Notes: generated by a model from the letters alone, not told the origin. DNA of 54,181 nucleotides from Chryseobacterium shigense (GCF_900156575.1 NZ_FTNY01000010.1:1-54181), one strand, 5' to 3'; positions 26,222 through 35,914 are shown, counted from the stretch's first letter. Translations and numbers: made by a program.

Positions 26222-26629
26222 TTGTTTGAAATGATATGCTTGATAGGAGATTTCCTAGTAGGTGGAGAATCTCCTGCTCAAACAATCATAAAAAATTAAT
26301 ATGAATGAAATTATGTCCCGAGAAAGCTGTATAGCCGCAATGAGTTGTACACCTCATTGTATCGTGTAATCTGATACTATATTTTTTTGAAGGTGCTTAG
26401 AAAGTAGAAATAGCGGACAACATTGGGAAATAAAACGGCGTGTAACTCTACATTATCCGTAATAGAGGTACTGGTATACCTTGAGACAGATAAGAGAGCC
26501 CACGCCTAGGTCGTGAGCTTCCTGCTTATTGTCTTGTCTCTTAAAAATTACCAGTTTTCTATTACAAGATTCTAAGCAATAGCTTCTAATATTTCGTCGA
26601 AGTATCGCAAAGTTACTTTACAGTAACTT
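26222..26629. ncRNA. Hairpin-dense non-coding block, candidate structured RNA
   Basis: No ORF is supported in 26147-26708. The block contains: TTGTTTGA/TCAAACAA (26222-26229, 26278-26285) enclosing AGGAGATT/AATCTCCT (26245-26252, 26268-26275); CAATGAG/CTCATTG (26338-26344, 26353-26359); a closing stem TGCTTAGAA/TTCTAAGCA (26394-26402, 26570-26578) around a long hairpin whose stems are TAATAGA/TCTATTA (26460-26466, 26558-26564), CTGGTA/TACCAG (26471-26476, 26549-26554), GAGAC/GTCTC (26483-26487, 26536-26540) and ATAAG/CTTAT (26490-26494, 26525-26529); and AAGTTACT/AGTAACTT (26610-26617, 26622-26629). Strand is undecided. It may belong to the RT system, or be the leader of the TlpA-SusCD operon, or be a set of protein sites. 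Confidence 0.4.
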
Positions 26630-26660
26630 ATTTAGCAAATATAATATTATTTTCAAGATG

Positions 26661-26698
26661 TGACAAATATGTCAATGTTATTTTTGACAAATATGTCA
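26661..26698. promoter_or_regulatory. Two operator-like sites ahead of the XRE-type gene
   Basis: TGACAAATATGTCA occurs at 26661-26674 and again at 26685-26698, centres 24 bp apart. Each is a dyad of TGACA/TGTCA half-sites. The second ends 10 bp before the start codon of the XRE-type gene (26709). Position, spacing and symmetry suit autorepression by that protein. Confidence 0.7.
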
Positions 26699-26708
26699 CT
26701 TTTATTTA

Positions 26709-26996
26709 ATGAAATATATTGATGACAAATACTTTATTGCACTTGCTGATCACATAAAATCCATACTTGAAGATACAAAAATTGATATTGTTGATTTAGC
26801 AGCCGCCGCTAATCTCGATAGAAGGCAAGTTTATAGATTGTTAAATAAAGAAAACGTTCCAAAATTGTCAACATTAATACGTATTTCTTTAGCTGCTGGA
26901 ATTGAGCCGCAGCAGCTTTTTTCACTAAAATTTGATTTTGAAGGTTATATGAAAGAAAATAATATACTTATGGTTGCTAAGAAAAAGAAAAAATAG
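26709..26996 (+). CDS. XRE-type helix-turn-helix regulator
   Basis: The 95-residue protein carries one HTH: IDIVDLAAAANLDRRQVYRLL, then VPKLSTLIRISLAAGIEPQQL, typical of Cro/C1-type repressors, with a basic tail (VAKKKKK). Two matching dyads overlap its promoter region. It converges on the large primase-RT gene (stop-to-stop gap 44 bp). Small XRE proteins commonly restrain toxic defence genes; which neighbour it controls besides itself is not shown, as I found no copy of its operator ahead of the RT or helicase genes. Confidence 0.85.
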   Translation: MKYIDDKYFIALADHIKSILEDTKIDIVDLAAAANLDRRQVYRLLNKENVPKLSTLIRISLAAGIEPQQLFSLKFDFEGYMKENNILMVAKKKKK

Positions 26997-27040
26997 CATT
27001 AAACATAATGCACAAAACCAATTTTACTATTTCTCATTTT

Positions 27041-30000
27041 TCAATTCTTTCTTTTCCAGTTTGGAATATAATCTAATAAAGGTTTTCCTTTTTTGGGACG
27101 CAAAGTAAATAATTTGATATGTTTTGCTGGTAAGGAATTTATTCTCAATATGATATTATTTCTTTCAAAATCTTTTAAACTGTCTTTATATTTTTTATCT
27201 TTTAAAAACAATTTTAATAATAATTCGGTATCATTTATTAAAACTTCAAATAACCTTTTTTCATCGACGTGATACTTCAATTTCCCATAAAGATATTCTT
27301 CCTCAGATAAAAAATTACCATAGTTAGAAAAAGAAACATTTAAATTTATATTAGCAAAAAAATCCTTTATAGTTTCTTCAAATTGTATTGTACTAATTGC
27401 AGAAAGAAATATTATTTCTTTACATTTAATAATATTATTGTAGAAATTTTTACAAGAATCTAAGTTAGCAAATGAAAAATACTTTTCTTCTTTAGGAGAA
27501 TTCTTTCCTTCTTCCCCTTTATTATTAAAGTAATCATTTAATGAATCATTATTTTCATAATCTGTCTTAAAATAATAACTAAGAGCTTTTTTTGTTTGAG
27601 AGCCAGTAAGTGAAATATCAGTGATAAAAACTATTTTTTCAGGAATCTCATTCTTACATAATTTATCAAAATTAAATGGCCAATTAAATTCCCTACTTTC
27701 AAAGCCACATTTATTTAACAGTCTTTTAAGACCATTTTCATCATCTGAAGGATTTTTAATAGGAACAATAATTATATCTTCATCTTTTACAAATCCTATT
27801 AAAGTTTCACGAAAATAATTAATATGTTCTTCAGAAATATAATTATGTCGAAATAATACTTCTAAAATCGTTGTATGCAGATATCTTATATTTAATTGAT
27901 TTTCATCCATATAATTTTTTAACTGACTTCCATCTAAACTTTCGTTATTAAACAAAGATAACCAATGAGCAATTCTGTTTAAAAATTCAGAAGAATCTTT
28001 CAAATGACATGAAAACATCTTTTTTAATTCTTGAAAATTGCTATATCCTTCAACAACTGAAAATACTTCTTCTAAATTTTCATTCTTAGGAAATAGACTA
28101 ATATATTTATCCAAATCTTCTTGACCAATATTATTTTCAACATAAATACTATCATAAACTTTTTTTCTCCTAATAATTCTATCATAACATTTGGTGATTT
28201 CATTTTGAAGAACGTAAATATATAATTCATCATCTTTTAAATATAAATACTGACTCTCTCCTCTAATTCTTATGATATTGGCAAGTTCATCCCAATCTTC
28301 ATCTTGAAAAATTTGATAATCGTGATTATATAAATATATTTTTTTAAATTCTTTCCTTACATTATTCAAATAAATTTTATAATTACTTTCTCCCGTAATA
28401 GGATGAGGATCGTCTTCTATTCTAATGTTCATTTTTTTCAATAATGAAATTTCGACAGAACTTTCTTTTAGAGAATTTAAAAATAATTTTGACAAATAAG
28501 CTTCTTTTAGAATTTCAGAAAAACTTATCTTATTTATCGGAGATTGCTCCATAAACAGATCTAAGGAGTTTATAATTGTTTGATATAACTCTAAAAGATT
28601 ATCATTCTTAATTTCTAATTTCTCATTGATTGAGAATAATATATCTAAATGTGCGCTTTCTTCCTTATAACAATCAAAATGAACTTTTAAATAATTTATT
28701 ATATCTGTGATTCCGTTATTTATTGTCGCACACATTTCGAATACCGTATTACTCCAAACTGATTGATATTGAAAAATTGTTAAATCATCAGTTAATATAT
28801 TATCAACAAAATTTTGAATAAATTTAATTTTAGAAACCTCATTCATTTCAAGCATAGCAGATGTAGGATAAAATCTAGTACCTAATTCGCTTAATGTAAA
28901 ATTATATTTTGAATTATCTTCCACTAAACTAATTGTATCTAATCTAGATAATACTTCCTCAATAGCCTGCCAATAAATAGTAACATTTAAGTCGGATATA
29001 GCTCCTTTAGAGTCCGCTATTTGTTTATATTCAGAATAAAATGGAATAATAGGTAAATTTGACAAACTTTCGTAAGGCTTATAAAAGAATGGAAATGTTT
29101 TATATGTTGAATTAAAATCCATATGTACATCTATTACGGACTTTAAATTTTTAATAAACACACAAAAGTTAGGAGCAGCCAAAGCCTTACTTAGATTTTC
29201 ATTTGAAACTGTATATTCAATTTCTTTTGTTTCTTTAAAAGAAGAATTAATATTTAAATAGTCATACTTTTCAATATTTATATTTTCGTAAACTTTTTTC
29301 ACGAAAATTCTCTCGCCATTTTTTAATACAATTAATCCATTTAATGCTATGTTTTTCAAGCTAATATCATTAGTATCTGGATATAATAATGCAGTCATGT
29401 CCTTTATCCAGCCATAAAATAATGACTCATCCGCATCAATTTCGGCTAATACATCTTTTTTAAAATGAGTATAATGATTAATCTGATCTTTTTTAAAAAG
29501 CATCATGATAAGCAGGTTTCTATATTGCTCCAAAAACTCATTCAGACAAGAATATTCTCCTATTTTTGAGCCTTTTTTATTTGAAAGTATAAGTGAATAA
29601 CTATTATTAGAAAAGTCTTGGTATTGTAAATCTGATACTTTATCTACCCATAAAAATTGATGCTTTTTATCTTGATATTCTCCTTGTTTAACTGAAATCT
29701 CCAACAACAATCTCCATGATACAATCAGATTGTTAATATCTTCAGATTTCTCAAATAAAGTTAAAAAAGATATAATTTGATAATACGCTTTTAAAGCTTC
29801 TTCATTTTTAAGAAAATCGTGATTATTTTTTTTCCATTCAGAAAATCTTAAAAATAAGTAGCTTGCAAAAACATTTAAAAAATCAATAGTTTGAGCTTGT
29901 GTGAGTATTATCTTATTTACTTCAGTTAATAAAATAATATCATTAAATGATTCCAATTTTTTTTCCATCAAATCCCAATGGGAATTATCTAATTTGAGAC

Positions 30001-32614
30001 GGGGTTGTGCTAAAGCGGAAAACATAATTTTTTCAGAATAATTTAGTTTTATGGTATTATTAGTTTTTAAGGATAGAACAGCAATCAATAATTTATCAGC
30101 ATCATTTAAATCTTTTCTATCATATATATTCTCTATCAAAACTCTAATATACTCCTCATGTGAAGATAAGTCATCTTGATATAGTAAGATTGTATTTAAA
30201 AAATGGCTTAGAGATAGACCTCTTAATTTATTTGCATTTTCTGATAGTAGCCAAAATTCATTCGGGAAATTAGAAATTAGATTATTATAGAATAAGAAAT
30301 ATAAAGCTCCTCTACCAGTATCCGTAAATGGTATTTTCTTTGCAAGTTTCTTTTTTATGCTATTTAAACGTATATCATTATCAAATTGACTGTAAAAAAA
30401 TCTAAGATTATCTTTTAATCCAAATTTAACATCGTCTGTTAAAATTTCAAGCTTAGAAATAGCCTCTTGAATTTCTGTTTGGGTTAAAACATTTTTATTC
30501 TTGTTTGCATTATTGATATCATATTTTATGTCGTCCTTAAACTTATGATATTCTCCAGAATCTGCATAACTTTGAACATTTACTATTTTAGTTTTACTAT
30601 CATTATATTGTAATCCATTTATTGATAGCCATTCTTGAATATTTTCAAATAGTTTCTTCGCTCTGTTTTCATTTTCTACAAAAATGAAAATATCATCAAC
30701 AAAACGATAATAAAACTCCCTCTTTTGATCTGATATAAATGTTTTTTCAACTAAGGTATCTAAGCTACCCAAATATAATTCGGCTAAATATCTCGCAAAT
30801 ACAGGACCTTGTGGTAAGCCGACTTTTGAATTTCCAGTTGTTTTAATTGAAAGATCTATTAGATAACTTATTATATTTCTATATTTAAAAATATCTTCGT
30901 TAGGTAACTCTTTCAATTTATTTTTAATTGAAAGAGGCGCTTCTTCAAAAAGTTTTATTTTTAATCTTTGGAGATCAATTTTATCGTAGAAACTCTTTAT
31001 ATCTAACTTTATTAAATAATAATTTGAATATTCTGCATTAAACAAGATGCTTTCTATCTTTCGAGTATATTTTGCCCAATTAATGAACCAATTACTAAAA
31101 ATATTATTTTTATAAAAGCTACTAGAAAATTCATACCCATAAGAATTACCAGAAATTTCACTATAATACAAAGTGTTTAGAACAAAAGTAAAGTATATCG
31201 AAATTATATTATTTAAAGGGTCTATATTAAATAATCTACGAGTTTTTGAATTTTCTTTTCTCTCAAACTCATATTTATCGATATCAAAAATATAACTCCC
31301 TTTATATATATCTTCAATGTTTTTCTTTACAATCTCAATATCAATTGTATTAATTGTTTCCAACTGAGGAAATAAAGGGACTTCATCATTCTTTAATGAG
31401 TATTGATATAATGACTTCCTAATTTTATCAAAAAGATTAAAATCAATATTTTCAATTCGGTAATCAGAAATTTTTTCTAACGAAACCCCTTCAATTAATT
31501 CAACTGGCGATACCATTTCGCATTGAAAGCAGGAAGAGCATTTACCTAAGCTTTTACAGGTTATAGGCTTTAGATATTTAAGAGTTTCAATCTTTTTTAA
31601 GGTAATTTCCTTATTAAATCCTCTGACTCTAGAAAAAATTTCCAAAAGTAATTCTTGACCAAAATTACTATTCTCTTGGGTCTGTAATTGCCCTAATAAG
31701 CCAACTAAAATGCTCCTCTCTTTATTGTTTAATCCTTTTTCAAAATCATTAAAAATCAATTTTAAATGCTCACACTGACTTAAAGAACTTATTATGTCTT
31801 CTAAAGATAAATTGTCTTCAATCCTTGCAGCTTTTTTTACTTTATATGAGTTTCTTGGCAAACTATCTGTCTTTGCAAAATCACTTAAAACTGATTCAAT
31901 AATTTTAATTGATGCGGGTTGAGCTTGAGATAATATCTTGAGTTGTTTCTGTAAAAATTTTTCATTTGGAATACTTAACCAATTATCAGCCTCAAAGTCA
32001 AACTCTTCATTTATAATTACAAAAAAAGATAATTTATTACTACCCTTATTTTGAGAAAGAGGGAGTTTTATTCCTGAGCCTACACCTTTTGAATATTTAC
32101 TAACAAAAGGAACTTTTGGAAATTTATCTACAGCTATATCGCTAGCAAATTTATCTTTAACATTAAAATAAATGTAATTTATTAAATTATAGCCGTCACT
32201 TTTAGTAACAAGTCTTTCAAAAAAAATCCAAATGTGAAATCCTCTTCTACCGGAAAATTCCACCAAATGAGGTATATTTTTCTCATTTAAAAATTCTACA
32301 ACTATTTCCGCCGCAGTTTTGACATCTTTTAAATTACTTGGATTAATTTCATTTTCGTCTATCTCCTTTTTAGAAATATCCAAATCAATACAAATCCATT
32401 TTATGAATGCAGTATCAACTATATGCAACTCTTGATAAGTTAATAAACTTTTTTGGTTTCTTAACATATCTTCTATTGTTACTGGTGTTATACGTTCTTT
32501 AATTAATTTATAACTACCATTCTCTTGTTGTCTTCCATATTTCAGATCATCTACATAAAATATACTGAATAACTTGTCCGATAGAATCCTATATAGATTA
32601 TCATTATTATCCAT
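27041..32614 (-). CDS. Giant primase-reverse transcriptase-PRTase-like fusion protein
   Basis: An 1857-residue protein. Residues 1-230 match an archaeo-eukaryotic primase (AEP): ICIDLDI (D77, D79), FSGRRGFHIWIFF (120-132), GSGIKLPL (179-186). A four-cysteine knuckle follows (C353, C359, C362, C365). Residues about 470-680 are a reverse transcriptase with LIKLDIKSFYDKID (D538), GLPQGPVFARYLAELYL (599-615), FVDD (638-641) and LQYNDSKTKIV. Some 850 mostly helical residues are unrecognised. Near the C-terminus VFITDISLTGSQ (1662-1673) resembles the PRPP-binding loop of phosphoribosyltransferases, as in conflict-associated PRTase domains. It lies divergent from an SF2 helicase (198 bp from the ORF edge). 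The AEP recalls the family named TOTE conflict-system primase; that name is from memory. All catalytic residues appear intact. Confidence 0.85.
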   Translation of the reverse strand: MDNNDNLYRILSDKLFSIFYVDDLKYGRQQENGSYKLIKERITPVTIEDMLRNQKSLLTYQELHIVDTAFIKWICIDLDISKKEIDENEINPSNLKDVKTAAEIVVEFLNEKNIPHLVEFSGRRGFHIWIFFERLVTKSDGYNLINYIYFNVKDKFASDIAVDKFPKVPFVSKYSKGVGSGIKLPLSQNKGSNKLSFFVIINEEFDFEADNWLSIPNEKFLQKQLKILSQAQPASIKIIESVLSDFAKTDSLPRNSYKVKKAARIEDNLSLEDIISSLSQCEHLKLIFNDFEKGLNNKERSILVGLLGQLQTQENSNFGQELLLEIFSRVRGFNKEITLKKIETLKYLKPITCKSLGKCSSCFQCEMVSPVELIEGVSLEKISDYRIENIDFNLFDKIRKSLYQYSLKNDEVPLFPQLETINTIDIEIVKKNIEDIYKGSYIFDIDKYEFERKENSKTRRLFNIDPLNNIISIYFTFVLNTLYYSEISGNSYGYEFSSSFYKNNIFSNWFINWAKYTRKIESILFNAEYSNYYLIKLDIKSFYDKIDLQRLKIKLFEEAPLSIKNKLKELPNEDIFKYRNIISYLIDLSIKTTGNSKVGLPQGPVFARYLAELYLGSLDTLVEKTFISDQKREFYYRFVDDIFIFVENENRAKKLFENIQEWLSINGLQYNDSKTKIVNVQSYADSGEYHKFKDDIKYDINNANKNKNVLTQTEIQEAISKLEILTDDVKFGLKDNLRFFYSQFDNDIRLNSIKKKLAKKIPFTDTGRGALYFLFYNNLISNFPNEFWLLSENANKLRGLSLSHFLNTILLYQDDLSSHEEYIRVLIENIYDRKDLNDADKLLIAVLSLKTNNTIKLNYSEKIMFSALAQPRLKLDNSHWDLMEKKLESFNDIILLTEVNKIILTQAQTIDFLNVFASYLFLRFSEWKKNNHDFLKNEEALKAYYQIISFLTLFEKSEDINNLIVSWRLLLEISVKQGEYQDKKHQFLWVDKVSDLQYQDFSNNSYSLILSNKKGSKIGEYSCLNEFLEQYRNLLIMMLFKKDQINHYTHFKKDVLAEIDADESLFYGWIKDMTALLYPDTNDISLKNIALNGLIVLKNGERIFVKKVYENINIEKYDYLNINSSFKETKEIEYTVSNENLSKALAAPNFCVFIKNLKSVIDVHMDFNSTYKTFPFFYKPYESLSNLPIIPFYSEYKQIADSKGAISDLNVTIYWQAIEEVLSRLDTISLVEDNSKYNFTLSELGTRFYPTSAMLEMNEVSKIKFIQNFVDNILTDDLTIFQYQSVWSNTVFEMCATINNGITDIINYLKVHFDCYKEESAHLDILFSINEKLEIKNDNLLELYQTIINSLDLFMEQSPINKISFSEILKEAYLSKLFLNSLKESSVEISLLKKMNIRIEDDPHPITGESNYKIYLNNVRKEFKKIYLYNHDYQIFQDEDWDELANIIRIRGESQYLYLKDDELYIYVLQNEITKCYDRIIRRKKVYDSIYVENNIGQEDLDKYISLFPKNENLEEVFSVVEGYSNFQELKKMFSCHLKDSSEFLNRIAHWLSLFNNESLDGSQLKNYMDENQLNIRYLHTTILEVLFRHNYISEEHINYFRETLIGFVKDEDIIIVPIKNPSDDENGLKRLLNKCGFESREFNWPFNFDKLCKNEIPEKIVFITDISLTGSQTKKALSYYFKTDYENNDSLNDYFNNKGEEGKNSPKEEKYFSFANLDSCKNFYNNIIKCKEIIFLSAISTIQFEETIKDFFANINLNVSFSNYGNFLSEEEYLYGKLKYHVDEKRLFEVLINDTELLLKLFLKDKKYKDSLKDFERNNIILRINSLPAKHIKLFTLRPKKGKPLLDYIPNWKRKN

Positions 32615-32639
32615 TTGTTTTTGGTTTGCTATTATTATT

Positions 32640-32662
32640 CAAAGATAAGATTTACAAAGATA
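32640..32662 (-). promoter_or_regulatory. Tandem TAnnTTTG boxes ahead of the primase-RT gene
   Basis: On the minus strand TATCTTTG occurs twice, at 32662-32655 and 32647-32640, 26-48 bp before the ATG at 32614. Both match the Bacteroidota -7 consensus exactly. The -33 element is less clear (TTTG about 24 bp upstream of the distal box). Confidence 0.45.
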
Positions 32663-32819
32663 GTGTTGACATTATAAATATGTTTTCAAATCAATCGATA
32701 TCATTTAGTACTTAAACCCCTACGTAATGTTGTGATTTCTTTGTTCAAAATTAACAATGTGAAAGAAATTCAGTGAAAATACTGATAGCGGATTTTATAA
32801 TGGTTTTTATTTTTGTTGT

Positions 32820-32835
32820 TTACGGAAACCCGTAA
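32820..32835. promoter_or_regulatory. Palindrome TTACGG-N4-CCGTAA ahead of the SF2 helicase
   Basis: Same dyad as at 7405-7420, here with AAAC at the centre. It lies 59 bp before the preferred helicase ATG (32894) and inside the reading frame that would be used from TTG 32813. That supports the downstream start and a regulatory role. Confidence 0.4.
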
Positions 32836-32893
32836 TATCGAAAGTAAAATATTGGGTATTTTTGATTATCATATTCATAAAGAAACTAAATCC

Positions 32894-35800
32894 ATGGCGA
32901 AAAATTTTTTAAAAGCAATTTCGACATTGAATATCTGGGATCACCAAAGAGAAGCAGTGACTAAAATCTCTGAATATATTCAAGTTAGTAAAGATAAATC
33001 TTACTTAGTCAAAATGCCAACTGGCACAGGTAAAACGGGAGTTTTTGCAACCTTAACAAGAATTGCACATCCAGAAAAAAATTACTTAATTGTTACACCA
33101 AGTACTTCCTTAAAGTTCCAAATAATTGAGGAGTTAAAAGACAGATTCTGGAGTAAAATTCAGCTTGATGTAACAAAGTTAAAAGATCAGAGAATAGAAT
33201 CATTGTTACCTAGTGATTTTATAAAGACGTTTGCGGACATAAAAAAAGAAAAATTTATCGTTGTTACGACGATTCAAGCTCTTCAATCAATTGCTACAAA
33301 TCCGAATATAAGTTCCGAATATCAAGAATTTAAAAATTTAGTAGATTGTATTGTTTTTGATGAGGGACATAAAGAGCCAGCTTATACTTGGGGAGAAACT
33401 ATCAGGTCATTTAAAAAACCAACAATACTTTTTTCTGCTACTCCATATAGAAATGATTATAAAGTATTTAATATTGATAAGGAGAATTTCTTTTCCATTA
33501 ATCATAATTATAGTGTTTCACAACAATTTCTCAGAGAATTAGAAATTAAAAGTGTAGATGTAAAACCATTTACAACAAACACTTTTGTCAATAAACTTTT
33601 GACTGAAATACAGAAAGTAGAACCCTTGTTGATAGGCCAGGGAATTAAAAGCCCTAAAGTTATTATTAGGTGCGAAAATGCGGAAGATATAAAAAAGATT
33701 GTTACTTCCTTGGTCAAACTAAAAAAGAGAGTAATCGGTATTCATGAAAACTTTACAAACTCTAAAAATTATGCTAAGCAAATTCCTACTTTACTAGAAC
33801 AAAGTAAATATGATTTTTATATTCATCAGTATAAGCTTATTGAAGGTATTGATAACCCTGAATTTTGCATTGTTGGAATATATTCTGATTTTAAAAGTAC
33901 ACGTTTATTAATTCAGCAAATTGGAAGGATTCTGCGTAATCCTAAGAAATTAGCAAATCAGAAAGCTTTTTTATTTTGCAGAGATGAAAAAAAGTTGCGA
34001 GATGAATGGCAAAAATATTTGAAATATGACGAATTATTAACTAATAAAAAAAAGTTATTTGATATTACTGATATTTTGAGAGTAAATAAAGATGTAGAAA
34101 CCTTGTACTTTTCTGGAACATTTAGAGAATTGGTTGATGTTAATAATCTTAATTTAAAAGATAGCATATTATTTCAGAAAAAAATAAATATTTATTTACA
34201 AGATGGAACTCTTAAATTTGATCAATTGTGCAGTTTTTTAATAGAAGAATGGGAAAGTAGAGACTATCACGTCTTAAAATCTCAAATAATTTCACCTGAC
34301 ATTTTTCTTATTTTATATATTAAATATGAAAATTCCCCATTGGTTAAAAGTGGCGTTTTTATAGAACAAACATTAGCGATAACTTTTCTAAAAGTGAAAG
34401 GAAACTATATATATTATTATGATAGTATGCAGAGTTCACCAATGAGACAGTTAGAAAATTTAAAACCAATAAGTAGAGAAAATTTAGTAAAACTCTTTAA
34501 AGATAAACGTTCGGTAAGCAAAGTTTTCCTAATGAACACAGATATAGGAGGTAATAACATCAGGAATAAAGAACTACAAGCAGGGGCAATGGAATACACT
34601 GCTCCTGGCTTATCAGATTATTCTTACTTTCCAGCTAGGATTGAAGGAAATATATCAGACAGCAAAGGAAACTATGCCAAAAGGTATGTTGGATTTCAAA
34701 ATGGTAGAATAACAGATTTCACAAATACCAGAATAGATTTTGAAGACTTCTCTGCTTGGATAGAATTGATTCATCAAGAATTACATATAAAAACAACAAA
34801 CAATAAATTAGATGGATTTATGGGTAGATTCTCTGAAAAGGTGGATGCACCATCTAATCCTAAACCAACATCTATTTTATTAGATATTGATACTGAAATA
34901 ATTTACAGGCATGGCTATGGTGATGATAAAGACGAACTAATTGTTGAAGATTATTGTGCTTTAATAAATACAAACAATGAATTTGTTATTGAAATTAATA
35001 ATGAAGAATTTGTTTTTACAATCAATTACGAAAGTAAAGTAGAAAAGTTTATATTATATTGTTCTGACTTCAACGATAAAATAGTTCCAATAAATGAAAG
35101 TGAACAAACATTATTATCATATTTAAATGGCAATCAATCATTCAGATTAGTATTAGATGGTAATCAACATGTTTATGCACATAAAAATTTTTTCAAACCA
35201 AGTCTGAATATAACAAGCAAAAAACAAAATTTAGACATAAATCAATTATTTAATCCCTATAATAGTATTTCAAAAATCAGCAGTGAAAAAGGTAATATCA
35301 AGTTAAAAATATCCTCCAACCTTTGGCACAAAAACACTTTATTCGGTTTAATAGCAAGACAAGGCAACGGGTATCAAGATAAGGCTCTTGCTGACGAGTT
35401 CAATTTCGAATATTTACTTTGTGATGATTTGGGGAGTGAAATAGGAGATTTTATAGGATTAGATACAATAAATAAAAGGGTTGTTTTCATTCATGCCAAA
35501 GCTAAAAAATCAAAATTATCAGCATCAAATTTCACAGAAATATGTGGACAGGCTACAAAAAACCTAGATTTCCTGACTCCGTACTATCAAAGAACACCAA
35601 GTCAGAATATTAAAAAATGGAAAGAACCATGGGCATTAAAAGATGTAGGACAAGTTACTAATCGAATAATAACAGGCAATGCAACGTCTCAACAGTTTTG
35701 GAGAAAATATATTGAACTGATATCTGATCCGACGACAAGTAGAGAAGTGTGGCTTATTGTGGGTAACATGTTCGATTACAATTCATTTCAAAAAGAATTG

Positions 35801-35914
35801 AGAAAAAGTGATATTTCGAAAATAAAATCAGAAGCTATACAATTAATATACTTAATCAGATCTACTTGGAATAGTGTGTCCCAAGTTGGCGCTAAATTAA
35901 AGATATACTGTTAA
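32894..35914 (+). CDS. SF2 DEAD/DEAH-type helicase with possible C-terminal nuclease domain
   Basis: The frame is open from TTG 32813 (1033 residues), but I prefer ATG 32894 (1006 residues, starting MAKNFLKAIS) because the 5' part holds a palindrome. Numbered from TTG: Walker A MPTGTGKTG (68-76), DEGH (183-186), motif III SAT (208-210), then QQIGRILRNP of the second RecA fold. The final 250 residues contain CDDLGSEIGDFIGLDTINKR and VVFIHAKAKK, a pattern compatible with a D-(x)n-ExK-type nuclease fold, unproven. The gene is divergent from the primase-RT gene and probably forms a two-gene system with it, the helicase opening DNA for primer synthesis or for cutting. Confidence 0.82.
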   Translation: MAKNFLKAISTLNIWDHQREAVTKISEYIQVSKDKSYLVKMPTGTGKTGVFATLTRIAHPEKNYLIVTPSTSLKFQIIEELKDRFWSKIQLDVTKLKDQRIESLLPSDFIKTFADIKKEKFIVVTTIQALQSIATNPNISSEYQEFKNLVDCIVFDEGHKEPAYTWGETIRSFKKPTILFSATPYRNDYKVFNIDKENFFSINHNYSVSQQFLRELEIKSVDVKPFTTNTFVNKLLTEIQKVEPLLIGQGIKSPKVIIRCENAEDIKKIVTSLVKLKKRVIGIHENFTNSKNYAKQIPTLLEQSKYDFYIHQYKLIEGIDNPEFCIVGIYSDFKSTRLLIQQIGRILRNPKKLANQKAFLFCRDEKKLRDEWQKYLKYDELLTNKKKLFDITDILRVNKDVETLYFSGTFRELVDVNNLNLKDSILFQKKINIYLQDGTLKFDQLCSFLIEEWESRDYHVLKSQIISPDIFLILYIKYENSPLVKSGVFIEQTLAITFLKVKGNYIYYYDSMQSSPMRQLENLKPISRENLVKLFKDKRSVSKVFLMNTDIGGNNIRNKELQAGAMEYTAPGLSDYSYFPARIEGNISDSKGNYAKRYVGFQNGRITDFTNTRIDFEDFSAWIELIHQELHIKTTNNKLDGFMGRFSEKVDAPSNPKPTSILLDIDTEIIYRHGYGDDKDELIVEDYCALINTNNEFVIEINNEEFVFTINYESKVEKFILYCSDFNDKIVPINESEQTLLSYLNGNQSFRLVLDGNQHVYAHKNFFKPSLNITSKKQNLDINQLFNPYNSISKISSEKGNIKLKISSNLWHKNTLFGLIARQGNGYQDKALADEFNFEYLLCDDLGSEIGDFIGLDTINKRVVFIHAKAKKSKLSASNFTEICGQATKNLDFLTPYYQRTPSQNIKKWKEPWALKDVGQVTNRIITGNATSQQFWRKYIELISDPTTSREVWLIVGNMFDYNSFQKELRKSDISKIKSEAIQLIYLIRSTWNSVSQVGAKLKIYC

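Noticed and set aside
26222..32614. Canonical retron (msr-msd directly upstream of RT, same strand)
   Set aside because: The structured block lies beyond the 3' end of the RT gene with a convergent XRE gene between, and the RT is embedded in an 1857-residue multidomain protein.
32813..32893. TTG-started N-terminus of the SF2 helicase
   Set aside because: It spans the TTACGG palindrome and adds no recognisable domain; ATG 32894 is preferred but the longer form cannot be excluded.
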